A program made the position numbers and the translations under genes. 6,339 bases of DNA from RGIG3528 sp045629005 (GTDB taxonomy: Bacteria; Bacillota; Clostridia; Lachnospirales; Lachnospiraceae), in the NCBI GenBank assembly GCA_045629005.1, contig JAZQQJ010000013.1:1-6339 (forward strand). The letters run 5' to 3'. This document shows positions 6,116 through 6,339 of the stretch, in pieces (the first letter of the stretch is position 1; each line of letters starts with the position of its first letter). The notes beneath the pieces were generated by a model. The model had not been told where the DNA came from. It worked only from the letters and a program-made list of their open reading frames with translations, and made no database searches.

Positions 6116-6339
6116 ATTGAAACTGCGCCAGCCGCTAAAACAATGGTAAGCTAAAGAAATTATTACCATTGAAACAGTGGCAGCCGCTAAAACAATGGTA
6201 AGCCGGAGAAATCATTACCATTGAAACGGCGCCAAGCGCTAAAACAATGGTAAGCCAAAGAAATTATTACCATTGAAACAGTGGCAGCCGCTAAAACAAT
6301 GGTAAGCCGGAGAAATCATTACCATTGAAACGGCGCCAA
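6111..6339. repeat. 52-bp tandem array of two-stem palindromic units
   Basis: Four complete units begin at 6111, 6163, 6215 and 6267, and a fifth begins at 6319 and is cut by the window end; the period is exactly 52. Each full unit has 9-bp perfect outer arms, TTACCATTG and CAATGGTAA, separated by 21 nt and followed by a 13-nt linker (GCYRRAGAAATYA). Inside, AAAC and AAAA flank a 5-bp inner stem with a 3-nt loop. It is AGTGG/CCGCT in units 2 and 4, and GGCGC/GCGCT in unit 3. Unit 5 has the same left arm as unit 3. Unit 1 has TGCGC/CCGCT and keeps only three inner pairs. The period is not a multiple of three and there is no open frame across it, so it is not coding. Strand and transcription are unknown, and no known repeat family was recognised. 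Confidence 0.9.

Noticed and set aside
5849..6169. Minus-strand open reading frame of 106 codons upstream of the alcohol dehydrogenase
   Set aside because: It runs through the 15-bp repeat and into the 52-bp array, has no ribosome binding site at its start, and its composition looks like translated intergenic DNA.
6111..6339. CRISPR array, suggested by regular spacing and by ATTGAAAC, a common end of CRISPR repeats
   Set aside because: The whole 52-bp unit repeats, including what would be spacers, and units 2 and 4 are identical. There are no unique spacers and no cas genes in view.

Overview
The window looks like chromosomal DNA of a Gram-positive gut anaerobe of class Clostridia, probably Lachnospiraceae or a close relative. 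This is inferred from the AT-rich intergenic DNA, strong AGGAGG-type ribosome binding sites, a cytoplasmic GH2 LacZ of the Firmicutes type, and an iron-dependent butanol-dehydrogenase-like enzyme. No mobile element, tRNA or rRNA is visible. Genus cannot be assigned from this sequence alone.

Layout. From 1 to 157 lies a short upstream stretch, an extended -10 promoter and a leader made almost entirely of two 34-bp hairpin-forming tandem units. Next comes a single gene for a small soluble protein of unknown function (158-808), closed by its own intrinsic terminator (836-867). A near-consensus sigma-A promoter (869-897) then drives a two-gene unit: lacZ (934-4026) and, 18 bp downstream, an isochorismatase-fold cysteine hydrolase that resembles nicotinamidase (4045-4554). 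A very long structured hairpin (about 4555-4634) serves as a shared terminator with the convergent gene on the minus strand, an iron-containing alcohol dehydrogenase (4643-5821).

The last 518 bp (5822-6339) hold no convincing gene but a dense set of repeats. There is a 15-bp tandem repeat in the presumed adh leader, a stretch with a candidate adh promoter, a dyad, and a 52-bp tandem array with at least four full copies that runs off the window end. Each 52-bp unit has perfect 9-bp outer arms (TTACCATTG / CAATGGTAA) and a 5-bp inner stem. In two of the unit types the inner stem changes in a pair-preserving way, including one double compensatory change. This array is the most noteworthy item.

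Function. LacZ would hydrolyse lactose or other beta-galactosides in the cytoplasm. The hydrolase may act in NAD salvage. The alcohol dehydrogenase would reoxidise NAD(P)H by reducing aldehydes during fermentation. A link between sugar catabolism and nicotinamide cofactor balance is plausible but is inference from position only. No transporter or regulator for lactose lies in the window.
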